A DNA stretch of 64,000 nt from Chaetoderma sp. LZ-2023a (Eukaryota > Mollusca > Caudofoveata > Chaetodermatida > Chaetodermatidae), in contig CM067367.1 of the NCBI GenBank assembly GCA_034401795.1, forward strand, positions 31,573,329 to 31,637,328. The letters run 5' to 3'. A program made the translations under genes and the position numbers. Positions 11,870 to 24,408 of the stretch are shown piece by piece. Positions within the stretch are counted from its first letter, which is position 1. Each line of letters opens with the position of its first letter. The notes beneath the pieces were generated by a model. It worked only from the letters and a program-made list of their open reading frames with translations. It was not told the DNA's origin and made no database searches.

Positions 11870-12350
11870 GTTCTGAAGATTTTCCAATGGCTATAGAAAA
11901 TGTTTGTGAATCCCCATCATGTCTTCGCAGTAAAGGACAAACAACCAATTGGGAATTATGTCTCTTCTGCCAAGAGGCAAGTTGCACCAGAAATATTAGC
12001 ATCTGTTAGAATATTCAACATGAGTCAGAGGATATTATATGCTGCAAAGTTTGATCAGCACATGAGTATACATGTTTCAGGTGTAAGTGACCTTATTGCT
12101 TCTGAGGGAAAGTACCACCTTACCTGCTCCATTAAATTTATCAGAAACACTACCAAAACTAAAGGTCATGAAACAGTGACAATTCAGACATTATAATGTG
12201 TTGGCCTATCAGTGAACTGAAGCATTCTGCCCAACATGGTGAACTAAACGAGGAGTGGAACCGATATTGTTTCATCGCAAAAGAATCCAATGTAGAAATG
12301 CCACTGTCGTTTATTAGCTGAATGGTTACTTTCAAAGAAAATTTGGAAAC
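11870..12350 (+). pseudogene. EADTR-family N-terminal fragment, plus strand
   Basis: A 98-codon frame from 11900 contains LASVRIFNMSQRILYAAKFD and then VSGVSDLIASEGKYHLTCSIKFIRN. The second phrase is the SDLIAxEGKYHLxC block conserved near the N-terminus of this family. A CxxC-like start (CLFCQEASC) lies in a different frame just upstream (about 11960). After the stop at 12194 the homology resumes in another frame: LNEEWNRYCFIAKES and, past a TAG, TFKENL. So frameshifts and a stop break it. It is transcribed in the opposite sense to the neighbouring family pieces at 12622-14343, so it is either a separate copy or one side of an inversion. Confidence 0.5.
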
Positions 12351-12408
12351 ACATTAATGAATTCTACGAGATGATTACGAGATGATGGTTCTGCATGATC
12401 AGGTACCG

Positions 12409-12507
12409 ACACACACGCGTACATGCACACGCACACAGGCAAACATACATGCGCACGCACACACGCAGACGCACGTGCGCACGCACACGCACACGCACAC
12501 GCACACT
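12409..12507 (+). repeat. (CA)n-type imperfect microsatellite
   Basis: CACACACGCAC-type purine-pyrimidine alternation, about 100 bp, of a kind prone to Z-DNA. Arg/Cys-rich antisense frames are artefacts. Confidence 0.9.
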
Positions 12508-12621
12508 GTCCATCGTGTGCGCATATCTGTGTGTAAGGTAAGTTGAATTTGTAGCATGCATATCTGCATGCGCAGTTACTATTTAAGTACATTTCTCGAA
12601 TTCCTAGAACAGACTAACATT

Positions 12622-14343
12622 CTACCATTCAGCTTCATTTTGAGTATTTGGCGTTATTTGTGAAACATCATTCCCTGGCCTCATCCGGAGATTTTCTTCA
12701 CAAGTTATAATGAGTTTCTTCTCTTCTGAAAGGCTGGATGAACCCAACTTACTAGCAAGGAACAAGCAAGGTGAAGAGACATGCCGGTTTGAGGGATTTT
12801 TTGTACTCGAAGCGGCGCATAAACTTTTACCTTGGCCACGACATTCTTGAGCATATGCCTTCAAACATTCCACCTGCGTATACGTCCCATACAACATCCA
12901 ATCTTGGCACTATTTTGTAGTTCTCTGGTTGTTGTCTGTGCGAGAGTAAGGTGTGTTCTGCGAGGTCTCCAAAGGTGTGTGCCACCCTGGTTGATCTCTT
13001 CGAATCACGACAATGTATTATAGTTGCGCCTTCAATGATCGTCACGTCAACGACTAGGTTATCGAATTGTCGAGCTACTAATGCATCCAGATTTTCCATC
13101 AGCTCTGGCCTCCCTTGCTGCCTTAGCTCACTGCTTTGTTCCAGCCAAGTGATGGGAGCCATGGATGGTTCTCTTGCTCAAGGAACGAATCAAGATCTCA
13201 TCTCTGGACTGACAGGAAATGTACAGTCTAGATAATAACTGTACACCTGTCTTTATAGTGGCAATCTTCTTGCTCGTTCTGGTACCCTTTTTCTAGTGTG
13301 ATTTGAACAAAACCTAATTTTTCTTGCGGATTGGGTCATATACCAATTTTGATTATCCAGACAACTCATCCACGACGAATGTTTGACACTATGTGTTGCT
13401 TAGATCTTCAGCTGTTCGGATAGCATTCACAACTGTTTCATCCTGTTTCAGCCATACTGACTTTGTTATCCAGTGGCTCTAAGTCATCTAGAAATGGATT
13501 TTCCGTTTCCTCGATTTTGCATCAACAACACAGTTTGTGTTTAAAGCAAACAAGTTCTGTTTACTTAGAATCTGTTCATAATCTGCGGTGAACATTTATA
13601 TTCCTGTGTGCGTACGTGCGTGCGTGTGCAATTTGCGTTGTACTCACGGAGCACCCTTCCTATTTCTGGGCCTGGCACCATCCAGGCTTTCAAGGTAGTG
13701 TCGTTTTCTGTGAGTCCGATAATTCCACTATCGCTTTTCAGAATAGCATTTTGCTGCCCATGGATCTGATCATGGGCCAAGGGTTAGAGATTGTGAGGAG
13801 TTTTGTTCATGACTAGCAAGACTTCCTTCCAGAGATGTGTCATAGACAGATGGGCATCGGTAATGACGTTGCAACAGGTCAGTCAGATAATCCGTGAGCA
13901 ACATTGAACAGTGGATGAGGTAAATATCCAAGTTATTATTTTGCCCAGCACTTCTCTATATAATAGGAGGTTGTCTCTTGTTAGGATCTTATGACGTGAA
14001 TAAACGTCAACTCTAGTTGCACGACTGATCACCAGCACTTAAACTGCGCGTCGTTCGTCGTCGGTGTGGCACCCCCATACTCCCCCCCCCCACCACCCAC
14101 CCCACCCCGTTCCGATATAAAATCACGTTGGTAGACCGCATATGCACGTTTCCACAATATATTGAGGAAGGTGGATGCCATCCGGTGTGCCCATTGACCT
14201 CTTGATGTAGGAAACCCAGTTTGAAAGGCACCAGCTTTCAGCCATAGCAGTATCTGCTGCATTATAGCCACCCATTCACTGTCACTTGTCCAGTCTCCCA
14301 TCGGACTGAGTAGTGCTATCAAAATGTGAATTTTGAAGTCCAC
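12622..14343 (-). pseudogene. EADTR-family decayed copy, middle to acidic block
   Basis: Minus-strand patches in family order. 14343-14029: AGAFQTGFPT... then QWAHRMASTFLNILWKRAY, matching the AGxxxxG...AHQVTxxxLxxLxxxAY block. 13162-12827: VDVTIIEGATIIHC, TFGDLAEHT and RLDVVWDVYAGG, matching DGAxIVH...TFxxYA...RVDVVWDxY. 12897-12622 (a different frame): VECLKAYAQECRGQGKS, FLASKLGSSSLSEEKKL, then QITPNTQNEAEW, where functional relatives have a QEEADTR acidic motif. Several frame changes and stops make this a pseudogene. A patch at 13565-13780 between them is unassigned. A C-rich run at 14081-14105 interrupts the first patch. Confidence 0.55.
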
Positions 14344-14698
14344 CCATTATCACCACCTACTTATCCTCACCATACTAAAGCGGACAGGACCACTGGATCT
14401 TCTTTGCAATAGCTTCGGTAGCATCAAGTAAGGTATACAATATTTTAGGAACACAATCAAATGTGTCTATAATGACCACTTTGGGACATCACTAAGGACA
14501 GACAGTCACGTGATTCAACATATTTTAAATGGTAAATTTATTTTGTTGTCAAAATATTGTGTTGTTATGACAACCCATCTTAAAGTGTTGCCATCTTTTG
14601 GCGGTCGCTATTGGCAGATTTGACATTATTTAGATATTTATAGTATTGTAGCGTATAATATCATAACTAGTGACACAAGAAACCTTAAGTTTTCCATC

Positions 14699-15102
14699 AA
14701 TGAACCTTTCAAGTTTATCCATCCATCATATGGCGTCATAATCAACTACGTGACGTGTATGATGACGTCATAATCAATGACGTTATCAATTACGTAGATA
14801 AGCACGCCACGAACGCATAATTGGTGATGGGCTAAACGTTGTTGCACGAATTGCATGTCTTTACCTTTTAATAAAGATGATGTTGAATATTTTAAAACTA
14901 ATTTAACCGGACACTGTTGCTGCCATAGGCTGCCACAGCACCCAAACAAATTAGTTTCCAAATATTCCACAGCTTGCCTGTATAATTTTCTGGAAATTGA
15001 TAGTTAGTGGGTTCAGGGATCGATCCATCCCAATGCGAACGAAGCGTGGGTGGAGCTTAACTAGGGATGGGCGGGACATAGCTAATAGTGGAAAAGTTCA
15101 TT
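14699..15102 (-). mobile_element. Palindromic MITE, copy D
   Basis: About 404 bp, reverse orientation relative to copy A. CRE-like GATGACGTCATAATCA in the first half, hairpin at 14880-14973 with mismatches near the apex (GCTGCCATAGGCTGCC), then the GTGGGTGGAGCTTA and GGGCGGGACATAGCTA half. Confidence 0.85.
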
Positions 15103-15467
15103 CCAGCCCTCTCATTCATCTAAAACTTGAATAGGCCTAATGTGAATTTTGTCATGATTTTGAGCTGGAATAGCGGCCATTTTATAACGGCAATTTTGAA
15201 TGGATTCCCTTGCCGGTATCAGATGTCACCTCCTCTAATTATATTCAGCATACATTATATATACACCAATATATATCAAAGTTCATGCTTTCATCCAGGG
15301 AACAGCTTGCCTTAAATATATTACATATCCGCCATACTATAGTGCAGCCTTGCAAAAATGTGTAAATAAGGCAATGATTATGTATGTATGTATGTGTATG
15401 TATGTATGCATTTATATAGCGCCAATTCCAGAATTAACTGCCCAAAGGCGCTTTACAAAAGTTAAAG

Positions 15468-16430
15468 CTAATTTAAAATAGTGAAATATGCTTTTTGGAA
15501 CAAATGGGTTTTTAGAAGAGTTTTGAAAGCCTCAACATTGTTGCTGTTTTGAATGTTGGATGGAAGGTCGTTCCAAAGTTTTGGTCCAGCTATGGAGAAA
15601 GCACGCTCTCCAATGACAAGATTGGAATTGGGTACTACGCAGAGTAGCTGTTCACTCGATCTTAGTGCTCTCGGCGCTATTCGTCTAGTTATGAGTGATG
15701 ATAAATACGGTGGGGCTAAGTCATGTAGGCATTTGAACACGAAAAGTGCGACCTTAAATTCGATTCGTTGTTCCACTGGCAGCCAGTGTAGCTCTTTGAG
15801 GACTGGTCGAATGTGTTCATGCACTTTTGTTCTGGTTATTAACCGGGCTGCCGTATTTTGTGCTCGGTGGAGACGTTGTAACTGCGATGATGATATGCCT
15901 GTGAGAAGAGAATTGCAATTGTCCAGCCTTGATGTAATGGTTGCGTGGACGAGGGTATTGACTGCATTATAGTCTAGCAATTTCCTAATTTTACCGATGT
16001 TGCGAGTGTTCAGAAATATAGATTTACAGATCGACGTCACATGGCTTTCCATAGACATAGTATTGTCAAAGAGTACGCCAATATTTCTCGCATTAACACT
16101 AAAAGGAATGTTGGCGCCACCGATATGAACCGATTCAATTTCTATTTTTGGTCTCAAGTGACGGGAAGCGATCATAATTATTTCTGTCTTTTTCTCGTTG
16201 AGTTGCAAAAGGTTGTTTAACATCCAAAGTTTCACATCGCGAATACAGTCCTCCAGAATTTCCCGGGCATTCAATTGGTTGGGTGTGTGAAAAGCTAGAT
16301 ACAGCTGAGTATCATCGGCGTAGAAGTGATAGCTCATTCCACGTGCGTCTAGAAGTCGTCCCAGTGGTGCCGTGTAGATAGTGAATAATATAGGCCCGAG
16401 CACAGACCCCTGCGGCACACCAGAGAGCAA
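15468..16430 (-). pseudogene. CR1/L2 reverse transcriptase, palm to C-terminus
   Basis: 320 codons. It starts at LSGVPQGSVLGPILFTIYTAPL, followed by the catalytic YADD (FYADDTQLYLAF), QLNEKKTEIIMI, RLDNCNSLLTGISSSQLQRL, AQNTAARLITR, ELHWLPVEQRIEFKVALFVF and a C-terminal ERAFSIAGPKLWNDLP segment; this series is characteristic of CR1/L2 and related elements. The ATG at 16430 is not a real start: the frame continues upstream (SQYELLSGVPQG) toward the frameshift near 16555. Together with the next ORF it covers nearly the whole reverse transcriptase, so only one base change separates this copy from an open domain. Confidence 0.88.
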
Positions 16431-16452
16431 CTCATACTGAGATGACCTAGCT

Positions 16453-17667
16453 TCATTTAATGTGATTGTTTGATAGCGACATGTTAAATAGGATTTGAAC
16501 CAACTCAGTGATGTACCAGATATGCCCAGTTCTGCTAGTCGTGATAGTTGTATGATCTATCGTATCGAAGGCTGCAGATAGGTCTAGGAGTGTTAATAGC
16601 ACACACATACGATTGTCCATAGAATATAATATATCGTTCTGCACGCGTAGTAAAGCCGTCTCTGTGCTATGAAGCTTGCGGTAGGCACTTTGGTACAACT
16701 CACGTAGGTTATTTACGTCTAGGTGATTCTGAAGTCGTTCTGCAATCACTTTTTCTAACAGTTTTGATAGATATGTTAGATTCGATACCGGTCGGTAGTT
16801 GTTAAGAAGGTTAGAGTCCAGAGATGGTTTTTTGAGAAGTGGTATCACATTTGCTGATTTAAAGATAGTAGGCACAGAGCCACTATCCATGGACATATTT
16901 ATCATATTTGTAATGACTGGTGCAAGGTCGGCGATACAGTCTTTAACCAAGTGTGTGGGTATTGGGTCTAGAATACAGGACTTTTGTGGTGATTTCCTGA
17001 TTAGTGTTGACACCTCACTGATGGAAGCTGGTCGAAACTCTATCAGAGAACATTCTGATACTGGTACATCGTTCAGAATCTGTACTGAATAATCTGGATG
17101 TCTCAAAATGTTTGCACGAATGAGTTCGATTTTTTCAGTGAAAAACTGTCCAAAATTGCCAGCTAGCTCAACTGAATTGCTGTGCTGTGGTAAGGTATTT
17201 CGTCCTTTATCTTTGTGAAGGAGCCTGTTGAAAACGGAGAACAGTTTTTTCTGGTCTGCTTTGTGTTCGGACACTAATGTTGAGTAGTAATCCTGCTTTG
17301 CTACAGTTATCATTTTGTTAACCACTTTACACTGATCAGCATATAACTGTAAAGGAACGTGTAGATTCGTTTTGCGTGCAAGGCGTTCGTATTTTCGTGA
17401 AAGTCGTTTTGCTTCCTTTATCTCACTGTTGAACCATGGTGAATGTGGACGAACAACGATTGTTTTATGGTTATAGGGAGCATATTTATCAAGAATGGCT
17501 CGTAGTTCATTGTCGTACTGGTTCACGAGTTTGGACATGTTCTCAGATGGATTCGTGCACATACTACTTGCACGTATGTAAACTCGAGTAGTATTAACCA
17601 AGTAAAAGAGGCTTGAAAGTCTAAAGTTGCAAAGTAATATTAAAATATATAAAGAAATTCCTAGCAT
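16453..17667 (-). pseudogene. CR1/L2 reverse transcriptase, N-terminal and fingers
   Basis: 404 codons. PHSPWFNSEIKEAKRLSRKYER is the segment that joins endonuclease to reverse transcriptase in CR1/L2 ORF2. It continues with FSVFNRLLHKDKGR, LAGNFGQFFTEKIE, KSCILDPIPTHLVKDC, NYRPVSNLTYLSKLLEKV, QSAYRKLHSTETALLRVQNDI and LLTLLDLSAAFDTIDH (first catalytic Asp). The last 35 residues after DTIDH are out of frame; the correct continuation SRLAELGISGTSLSWFKSYL is in the neighbouring frame, placing the frameshift near 16555. The first 40 residues look like flanking sequence. Confidence 0.88.
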
Positions 17668-17772
17668 CAGAAAATCGTTTTAAAAAGGAAATACATGTAA
17701 ATGGACGGATGCTTATAGTGGTACTGGTACATGTATGATAAGTATTAAAATAGCCAATTATATAATATAATC

Positions 17773-18160
17773 GAGGATTCCAGTTTCTGAGTCAATCACC
17801 TGACGTCATAATCAACTATGTAACGTGTAGGCTGAGGGCATAATCAATTACGTTATGAATGAAGTAGCTAAGTCCGTCACAAACACATAATTGATAACGG
17901 ACTAAGCGTTTTTGTGCGAATTGTATGTCTTTACTATTTTATAAACATGCTATTGAATATTTTGGAACTAATTTGACTGGGCGCTGATGCTGCTATAGGC
18001 AGCACCAGCATCCAGTCAAATTAGTTTCAAAATATTCAACAGCTTACCTGTTTATTCTTCTGCAAATTTATAGTCATGGATCGATCTATCCTAGAACGGG
18101 CGAGGTGCGGGTGGAGCTTAGCTAGAGATAGTCGGGCCATAGCTAAAGCTTAATTCCTCC
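17773..18160 (-). mobile_element. Palindromic MITE, copy E (second terminal type)
   Basis: About 388 bp with a different terminus (GAGGATTCCAGTTTCTGAG at left, TTAATTCCTCC at right). Hairpin 17950-18043 with long clean arms and apex GATGCTGCTATAGGCAGCACC. Contains TGACGTCATAATCA and the GGTGGAGCTTAGCTAGAGAT block. The same element recurs at 31619-32006. Confidence 0.82.
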
Positions 18161-18593
18161 ATTGAAACACAGTTCTCACATTTCCAACAGATTTCTGATT
18201 TTTCGGATGTTTTTAATTTTTTGGATTCTCTCTATCGATCACGGCCATCGATATGGATTCCGAGTATTCTATCATACAAGATTGTGTTAGACAAAGCCGA
18301 CCAATAGTTACTGTAATATCTATTCTCCATAGATCCGCAGATCAAGGTGTACCAAATTAGGCGTCGAATTTCACAATATGCAAAATTCCCATCGAAATTA
18401 TCTGGGATGGATATTTTCTTGTAAGACAATTTTGACACACACAAATTGCGTATCCTGCTAAGTTTCTCAACGGATCCCCTGGTAGATATTTGGACAGACC
18501 AGCCGGCCTGACAGGGCTCTATCCAAACATAAGTCAGAGCCGACTCGGGCTACGAGATTTATGACGTCTGATAATAGATGAACGCACTTTTTG
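18161..18593. other. No gene recognised
   Basis: Sequence between two MITEs. A 70-codon minus ORF at 18232-18444 is unrecognised. Confidence 0.4.
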
Positions 18594-18750
18594 CTTTGGC
18601 TAAGCCGCTAAGCTCCACCCCCGCTGTGCGTGTGTTGGAATCGAATTCTATACTTTGAGACCTGAATTCACAGAATCTAAATTTCAAGGTAACTATACAG
18701 GTAAGCTGTTGAATATTTTGAAATCAATGTGACTGGGTAGTATTGCTACC
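18594..18750 (+). mobile_element. Truncated MITE, copy F
   Basis: Has GCTAAGCTCCACCC, GTTGGAATCGA, the donor-like ACTATACAGGTAAGCTG and the left hairpin arm, then stops at the apex (GGGTAGTATTGCTACC). Shares a variant left half with copy L at 54.5 kb. Confidence 0.7.
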
Positions 18751-19114
18751 ACTGAAATTCACACAAAATAGATGTCTTTTGTCCTGGAAATGGAGGCTGT
18801 GTTTGGCATGTTTGATCATTAAATGGTAAATGATAAAGAAATTGCGATACAAGAGGGATTGAAGAATATGCAACCTTCTACCCGTTTCATCTGTTGACAC
18901 GCCTTTAGGTTTTCCGATAGATTGCCTCAACCCTGTTGCAGCATGAATAACTATTGGCTTTGTCCATAGGAAATAAAAATTTCCACCAAGCATTTTAAGG
19001 AAATGTCAAAATTTGTCAAATAAATATCCTATTCATAAATAATAACACAGATTTGCGTGGGTTCAAATTGTTCATCATAGTCCTACACCGAATATATTAC
19101 TTAGGTTTTATCTT

Positions 19115-19974
19115 CTACTTTTCCTTGTATCGTTTATGACAGAGGAGTTTGAGAATATCATCTTGTACGGTCTTTGCGGCAAAACAGTACACTAAAGGAT
19201 TCAATGTGGAATCGCTGAAGATAATATACAACAAAACTAAGTACAAGTTATCCCTCATCTTCCTGTACCTCTCAATCCTCACATGTTGAACATCCTGGTA
19301 GATATATGCTGCTAACCAGGCGAAGAAATACAGGATGATAATAATAGTAACCGCATGTGCATCTGCATTCTGTCGACTCTGCTGCTCGGATACAACCGCT
19401 GACCTTGACCTCCACACTGCTATGTATTTGGCTATGTGCAAGCCTATGATAGCCACACATAGGATTATTGTGTTGAAAATTAGATAAGCGACGTCATAGG
19501 CGTATCTTAATGAAAATGTACCAGTGAATATACAAATGGGCACATGCTTACCATCAATTGTGACGGGTTTTGTGGCATACATGATGACCAGAAGTAACAC
19601 ATAGAGGATCACCAGTAGCACAATAACACAGCAACCTTTGATGACGAAAGTACTGGTTATTTTTGCTTTTGCTCTCAATTGAAATGCTAGCTGGTAAACG
19701 CGAATTACAGCGAAAAATACAAGATGGTACTCGCTGGTAAATCCGCCTCAAAACACCAAAGAACTAATATTAGGATTTGACATCCGCGACCAACCTCTGG
19801 AACTGGCATTGACGGGAAAAGAAATGCTGACCACGACGCGCATGACAAGCAGGAAATAACATCCACGAAAGCCAAGCTGGTCAGTAACATAAAGGTAGGT
19901 GATCTTAGATCTCTCTGCAATTTACGAACGACGTGTGCCTGTGGATATATATGTAGATATGCATATTTACCCAT
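19115..19974 (-). pseudogene. Rhodopsin-type GPCR pseudogene, first copy
   Basis: Paralog of the intact receptor at 27188-28159. The 5' part (19974 down to about 19740) reads SPTFMLLTSLAFVDVISCLSC (TM2, conserved Asp) and VPEVGRGCQILILVLWCF (TM3 start, conserved Cys). The frame then breaks near 19745: the next conserved phrase, GGFTSEYHLVFFAVIRVYQ, is in another frame and runs on through TM4-TM7 (19678-19115) with CVIVLLVILYVLLLVIMY, RSRSAVVSEQQSRQNADAHA, ILYFFAWLAAY (TM6, the Pro after Trp lost) and STLNPLVYCFAAK (TM7 NPxxY). The N-terminus and TM1 are not recognisable; upstream DNA to 20260 contains MITE-like debris near 20045-20100. One frameshift plus a lost N-terminus makes a receptor product unlikely. 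Confidence 0.85.
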
Positions 19975-20499
19975 AGTACTTCACAGATAATAAATAAGTT
20001 ACAATGTGTCCAAAATTAAACGATTCTAAACAAGATTTATGAAATGTTCTGTTGAATATGTTGAAGATAATTGAATTGCAAGGCACTGTAGTAGTATGCC
20101 TAGGAAAGCATAAGTGGATGAATAACTTGGACGATGGCGCTTTTTTAATGACGATATCGATTACCAATATTCTCAGGCAAATGTCATTAATTCCTCTGTC
20201 AACTAACTGTTCCATGATAAAACAGCTTGCTGACTCGGTACCAGACCTTAATTGGTCCAATACAGACTCAGAAAGTCATGGTTAATAACATGCCATGTCG
20301 TTAAGAATAACCACACCATATGACCCTAGTAAGCATTAAGGCTGCTATTTGGGACAGGATTGACTGTATGCCCATATTTTCCTAAACAGATAATCTTGCA
20401 TAGAAACAACTAGATATTATTGAGCCTAGCATTGCATCATCTAATTGCTGATTTGGATTGTGAGAAACAAGGGTTACAATTCACAACATGTTCTACATG

Positions 20500-20569
<70 letters not shown>
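20500..20569 (+). repeat. (TAC)n microsatellite, first copy
   Basis: About 23 TAC units followed by a T-rich run. Exactly the same length in the second segment copy, which a fast-mutating locus would rarely keep after a true duplication. Confidence 0.97.
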
Positions 20570-20570
<1 letters not shown>

Positions 20571-21287
20571 TTTTTCTTCTTTTTTTTAAATCCCACGCTA
20601 ACGCAGTCGGACAAACTTCACGGAGGAACTCCTTTATAAAGGCTTGCAAAGCCCAAGAAGAAAAAAACCTGGTGAACTAGTAAGCCTGATTAATATTACA
20701 CCAAAACAAAAAATAAATAAAATATCTAACTAACGAGCATTAATACAATCTATAAATACATAACGCTTAAATGGTATAGATATAAAACAATAAGCTGATA
20801 ACGATCTGATAGCAAAACAAAACTTAACAAAGGCATTACTATTCAATCCAGGTGTGGTAGTAGGCCCGTGTGGCGAGTGCAACTGTCCAACAATTGAAAA
20901 GTGACTCGTCAATCAATGACAAATAAGTCAATCATTGACGTCAGTGGGCGGATTCTTTAAAGATCAGCGGGCGTAGTAGTATTTGGGTAGTATAACACAT
21001 ATAGTCGGCAGCAAAATTACAGAAAATAGATGGCGCTCTTGTTTAGATTTTAGATTTTCTTTATTGTAAGGTTTTGTAAATTACCCGGGAACAAATAACT
21101 CTATAAAACCCTGTGCACGTTTCTAATATCATTTGTCAATATTATCAAACAGTTCTCCATTGTTGGGTATCCTTTCATTTCAGAGAAACAAATGAGAGGG
21201 CATTTTTAATTCAGTAGAAATATTATAAAATAATCAGCAAAACTTTCAGTTGAAACTTGCTGCAAATTTGAAGACCAATTTTACCGT
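20570..21287. other. No gene recognised
   Basis: AT-rich, short ORFs only. Nothing identified beyond a TGACGTCA at about 20937. Confidence 0.4.
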
Positions 21288-22124
21288 AAGTTGTTGCTAA
21301 CTAAGGCACTACCACCTTTGTAAAATGTTGGTCCATACACAGCACATGCCATGCAATATTGCTATCTCAGTAAAGTGCGTATATGGCTAAATAGGCTTTG
21401 CCGGCCCAAACGAAACATTTAGCCAAGTAAGCATGTATATGGTTCTGTTAAATCAATGCATTTCAAACAGATACACAATCTCTCACGGAAATGTGCACGC
21501 AGTTTTTTTGGGTTTTTTGTTTTTGTTTTTTTTAATAGGGAGAATTTAACCAAAATCACTGATAAAATTTAAAAACTAAAATATCATGTACATATTGGCA
21601 AACTAACTTAAACTTATTAAACAATATCTTACAGGCTAAAACTGTCTGAAGAATCATTAACAGTTTAAACATTAAAACATTGTTTTCTAAATATAAACTA
21701 GTGCATTATCTATTTTGCATTTAACACCTTTATCCGTATCGATGATCTTGATTATGTAGCTTATAACCATGCTATTACGTCATGACAAAAAGGCTGCCTA
21801 AACCCTCTATCGTGCCTTTGGTACAGCAACTCCGTCTTGAAAAATCAAGAGGAAGGTCTGGTTAGGTGTCACATAAGGTCTGGTTGATAAATATATTAAA
21901 ATGATTTAATTTTAAATCGTTTTGGACACTCCATTTGCCAAGAAAGTATTAAGAAAAAATAACAATAAAAATGAAAAATAAAACTACCAATGTCATAAGA
22001 AATGCATATGATATCAGCAGCAGTACCTGAAATAAAATGTGCATAGTAACAGTCTATCGGAATGACTATATATATAAAAGATATTATTGTAAAACAATTT
22101 TTTATGAATTAAATTGTATTCAGT

Positions 22125-22190
22125 AATTGCAAGGGTTCGAACCATGGTACTTATGTTTATAAGTCAAAGCCTCTACCTTTGGACCAATGA
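22125..22190 (-). repeat. tRNA-like promoter region inside repeat B
   Basis: On the minus strand TGGTCCAAAGGTAGAGGC resembles an A box and GGTTCGAACCC is an exact B box, spaced as in a tRNA. No acceptor stem is formed, so this is a tRNA-derived SINE-like head and not a tRNA gene. Confidence 0.55.
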
Positions 22191-24344
22191 TAATATTATC
22201 TAGCAAGGTTGTCAAAATGTCATGTTTCCCGTATGCGAAAATTGGTACCAAATGGAAAATATACTAAATATACTTTTAAGGATGCAATATAACCAAGCAT
22301 GATATTTGGATTGCACATAACGGAAATAGAAAACCTGTTATCAATTTCAGACTTATTTATATGAACAGCATACACATGTAAATAATTGTATATAATGTAC
22401 AGCAGACGGCATTTTCTTTAGTAACCACTCTTTCCATAGCAACACACTTTAAATTGTCTCCCTTGTCTTAATCATAGTGTAGAGCTGACTCTATGAAAGT
22501 TTTTTGCAAAATACACTGCTTATCGTGTCTTGTATATATCTTAGTAACTATACATTCGATTGTTGCAAAATTTTCAGCATATGAACAGATCATATTATCG
22601 GTTATATAAATATCTTACTCAAGGCATTTTTGTTATGATGGCATGTGGTTTATGCTCGGAAAGATTTATTTTGAAATAAGATTACTTATCATCTAACCAA
22701 GCTTATGCAACATATCTGGCTTATAAAATAATAAACAAATGTGTCTTAGCCTGGCTTGTCATGTGCTCAGTTTAGGTTTAGCTATATTTAGTCAAAGTTT
22801 GCTTAGATTAGCATAGTATTTATGGATAAAATTGGCTGATCAACCAGGAAAGTGAAAAACAGTATGGAACTGCCAATAAATCTGAAAGAATCTTGATGCT
22901 AAAAAGGCTCCACTAATATATGCATAATTATCCTAAAGAATTATGAAAAATAAAGGCTAAAGTGTCTGTTAATTTTGAATTCATTAGGCATCTCATCAGG
23001 GTTCCAATGCCAAGTTCCTAAGCACCATTTCTGATTTGAATATCATGTTGGGACCCATCATAAAATTCAAATTGGAACCTATGGTGCCACTGTAATCCAC
23101 CTAATTTAACAATCTTACAATTTCCTACATAAACAATTGTAATCTAACTAAGCTGAAGCTTAGTTACGGTTTAGCTTTTTAGCAGTATACGCTGACATTA
23201 GGTTTAGTTCAAATATAGTTTGTTTTAGTAATATGTTGTGATATTAGGCCTAGATTGGTTTTTAGTTTGTTTGAGCTTTAACTAGTTTGAGAAATATGAA
23301 TCCTAAGGCTTAGCTATGGTTATAGCTTGTATTAACAACTGGGTGTGTGTCTAGTTTTGTTGCCTTTAAAATAAAAACAATGATATTTTTAGAGATACTG
23401 AAGTATTACAGATATGTCAGAATTGTGAAAGCAAAAAATGCACATGGCTGTGTTTCAAACATCAAATTTCTGAAAATTCTAAATTCGTAGAAAATCAAAA
23501 ATAAAATGTATAAAAATTAAGAAAAATATTACAAAAAAATGTATTTCAAATTCTTTTTTATATTTTTAGAAAATGCAGAAATCCCCAATAATATTTTAGA
23601 AGTAATCTAAAGAAATTGTACAAAACCAAGTTTTATGTGGCATCAGATTTTTCCAAGACCATAGATCACTGGCAGAGGTTGCACTGGCCACATCTCATGT
23701 ATATATCACACCATGGGACTAGATGTGATGCGCGTTGTAAATTATTTTTTAATAAGGAGAATTTAACCAGCATCACTGATAAAACTTAAAAACTAAAATA
23801 TCATGTACTTATTGGCAAACTAACTTAAACTTATTAAACAATGTCTTACAGGCTAAAACTGTCTGAAGAATCATTAACAGTTTAAACATTAAAACATTGT
23901 TTTCTAAATATAACTAGTGCATTATCTATTTTGCATTTAGCACCTTTACGCGTATCGATGATCTTGATTATGTAGCTTTTAGCCATGCTATTACGTCATG
24001 ACAAGCAGGCTGTCCAACCCCTCTATCGTGCCTTTGGTACAGCAACTCCGTCCTGATAAATCAAGAGGAAGGTCTGGCTAGCTGTCACATAAGGTCTGGT
24101 TGATAAATATATTAAAATGCTTTAATTTTAAATCGTTTTGGACACTGCATTTGCCAAGAAAGTATTAAGAAAAACTAACAATAAAAATGAAAAATAAAAC
24201 TACCAATGTCATAAGAAATGCATATGATATCAACAGAAGTACCTGAAATAAAATGTGCATAGTAACAGTGTATCGGAATGACTAGATATATAAAAAATAT
24301 TATTGTAAAACATTTTTTATGAATTAAATTGTATTCAGTATTTG

Positions 24345-24408
24345 CAAGGATTCGAACCATGCTACTTATGTTTATAAGACAAAGTCTCTACCTTTGGACA
24401 AATGATGA
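24345..24408 (-). repeat. tRNA-like promoter region inside repeat B'
   Basis: Counterpart of 22125-22190; the B box is GGTTCGAATCC here and the A box TTTGTCCAAAGGTAGAGAC. One-base drift in both boxes suggests decay. Confidence 0.5.

Larger units (their letters stand above)
15381..17690 (-). mobile_element. CR1/L2-type non-LTR retrotransposon, 5'-truncated
   Basis: A 2.3-kb minus-strand element. Its 3' end (left side) reads GCGCTATATAAATGCATACATACA: the GGCGCTATATAAAT plus tandem tetranucleotide tail typical of CR1/L2-group 3' ends. The coding part is reverse transcriptase only; the endonuclease domain is absent, so insertion was 5'-truncated near 17690. One frameshift separates the two reverse-transcriptase ORFs. 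The first 390 bp from the left are unique to the left contig; the rest (from 15768) recurs after the gap. Confidence 0.85.

Noticed and set aside
22125-22190. A true tRNA gene on the minus strand
   Set aside because: A and B boxes are present but acceptor and anticodon stems do not pair, and a diverged second copy sits in repeat B'.
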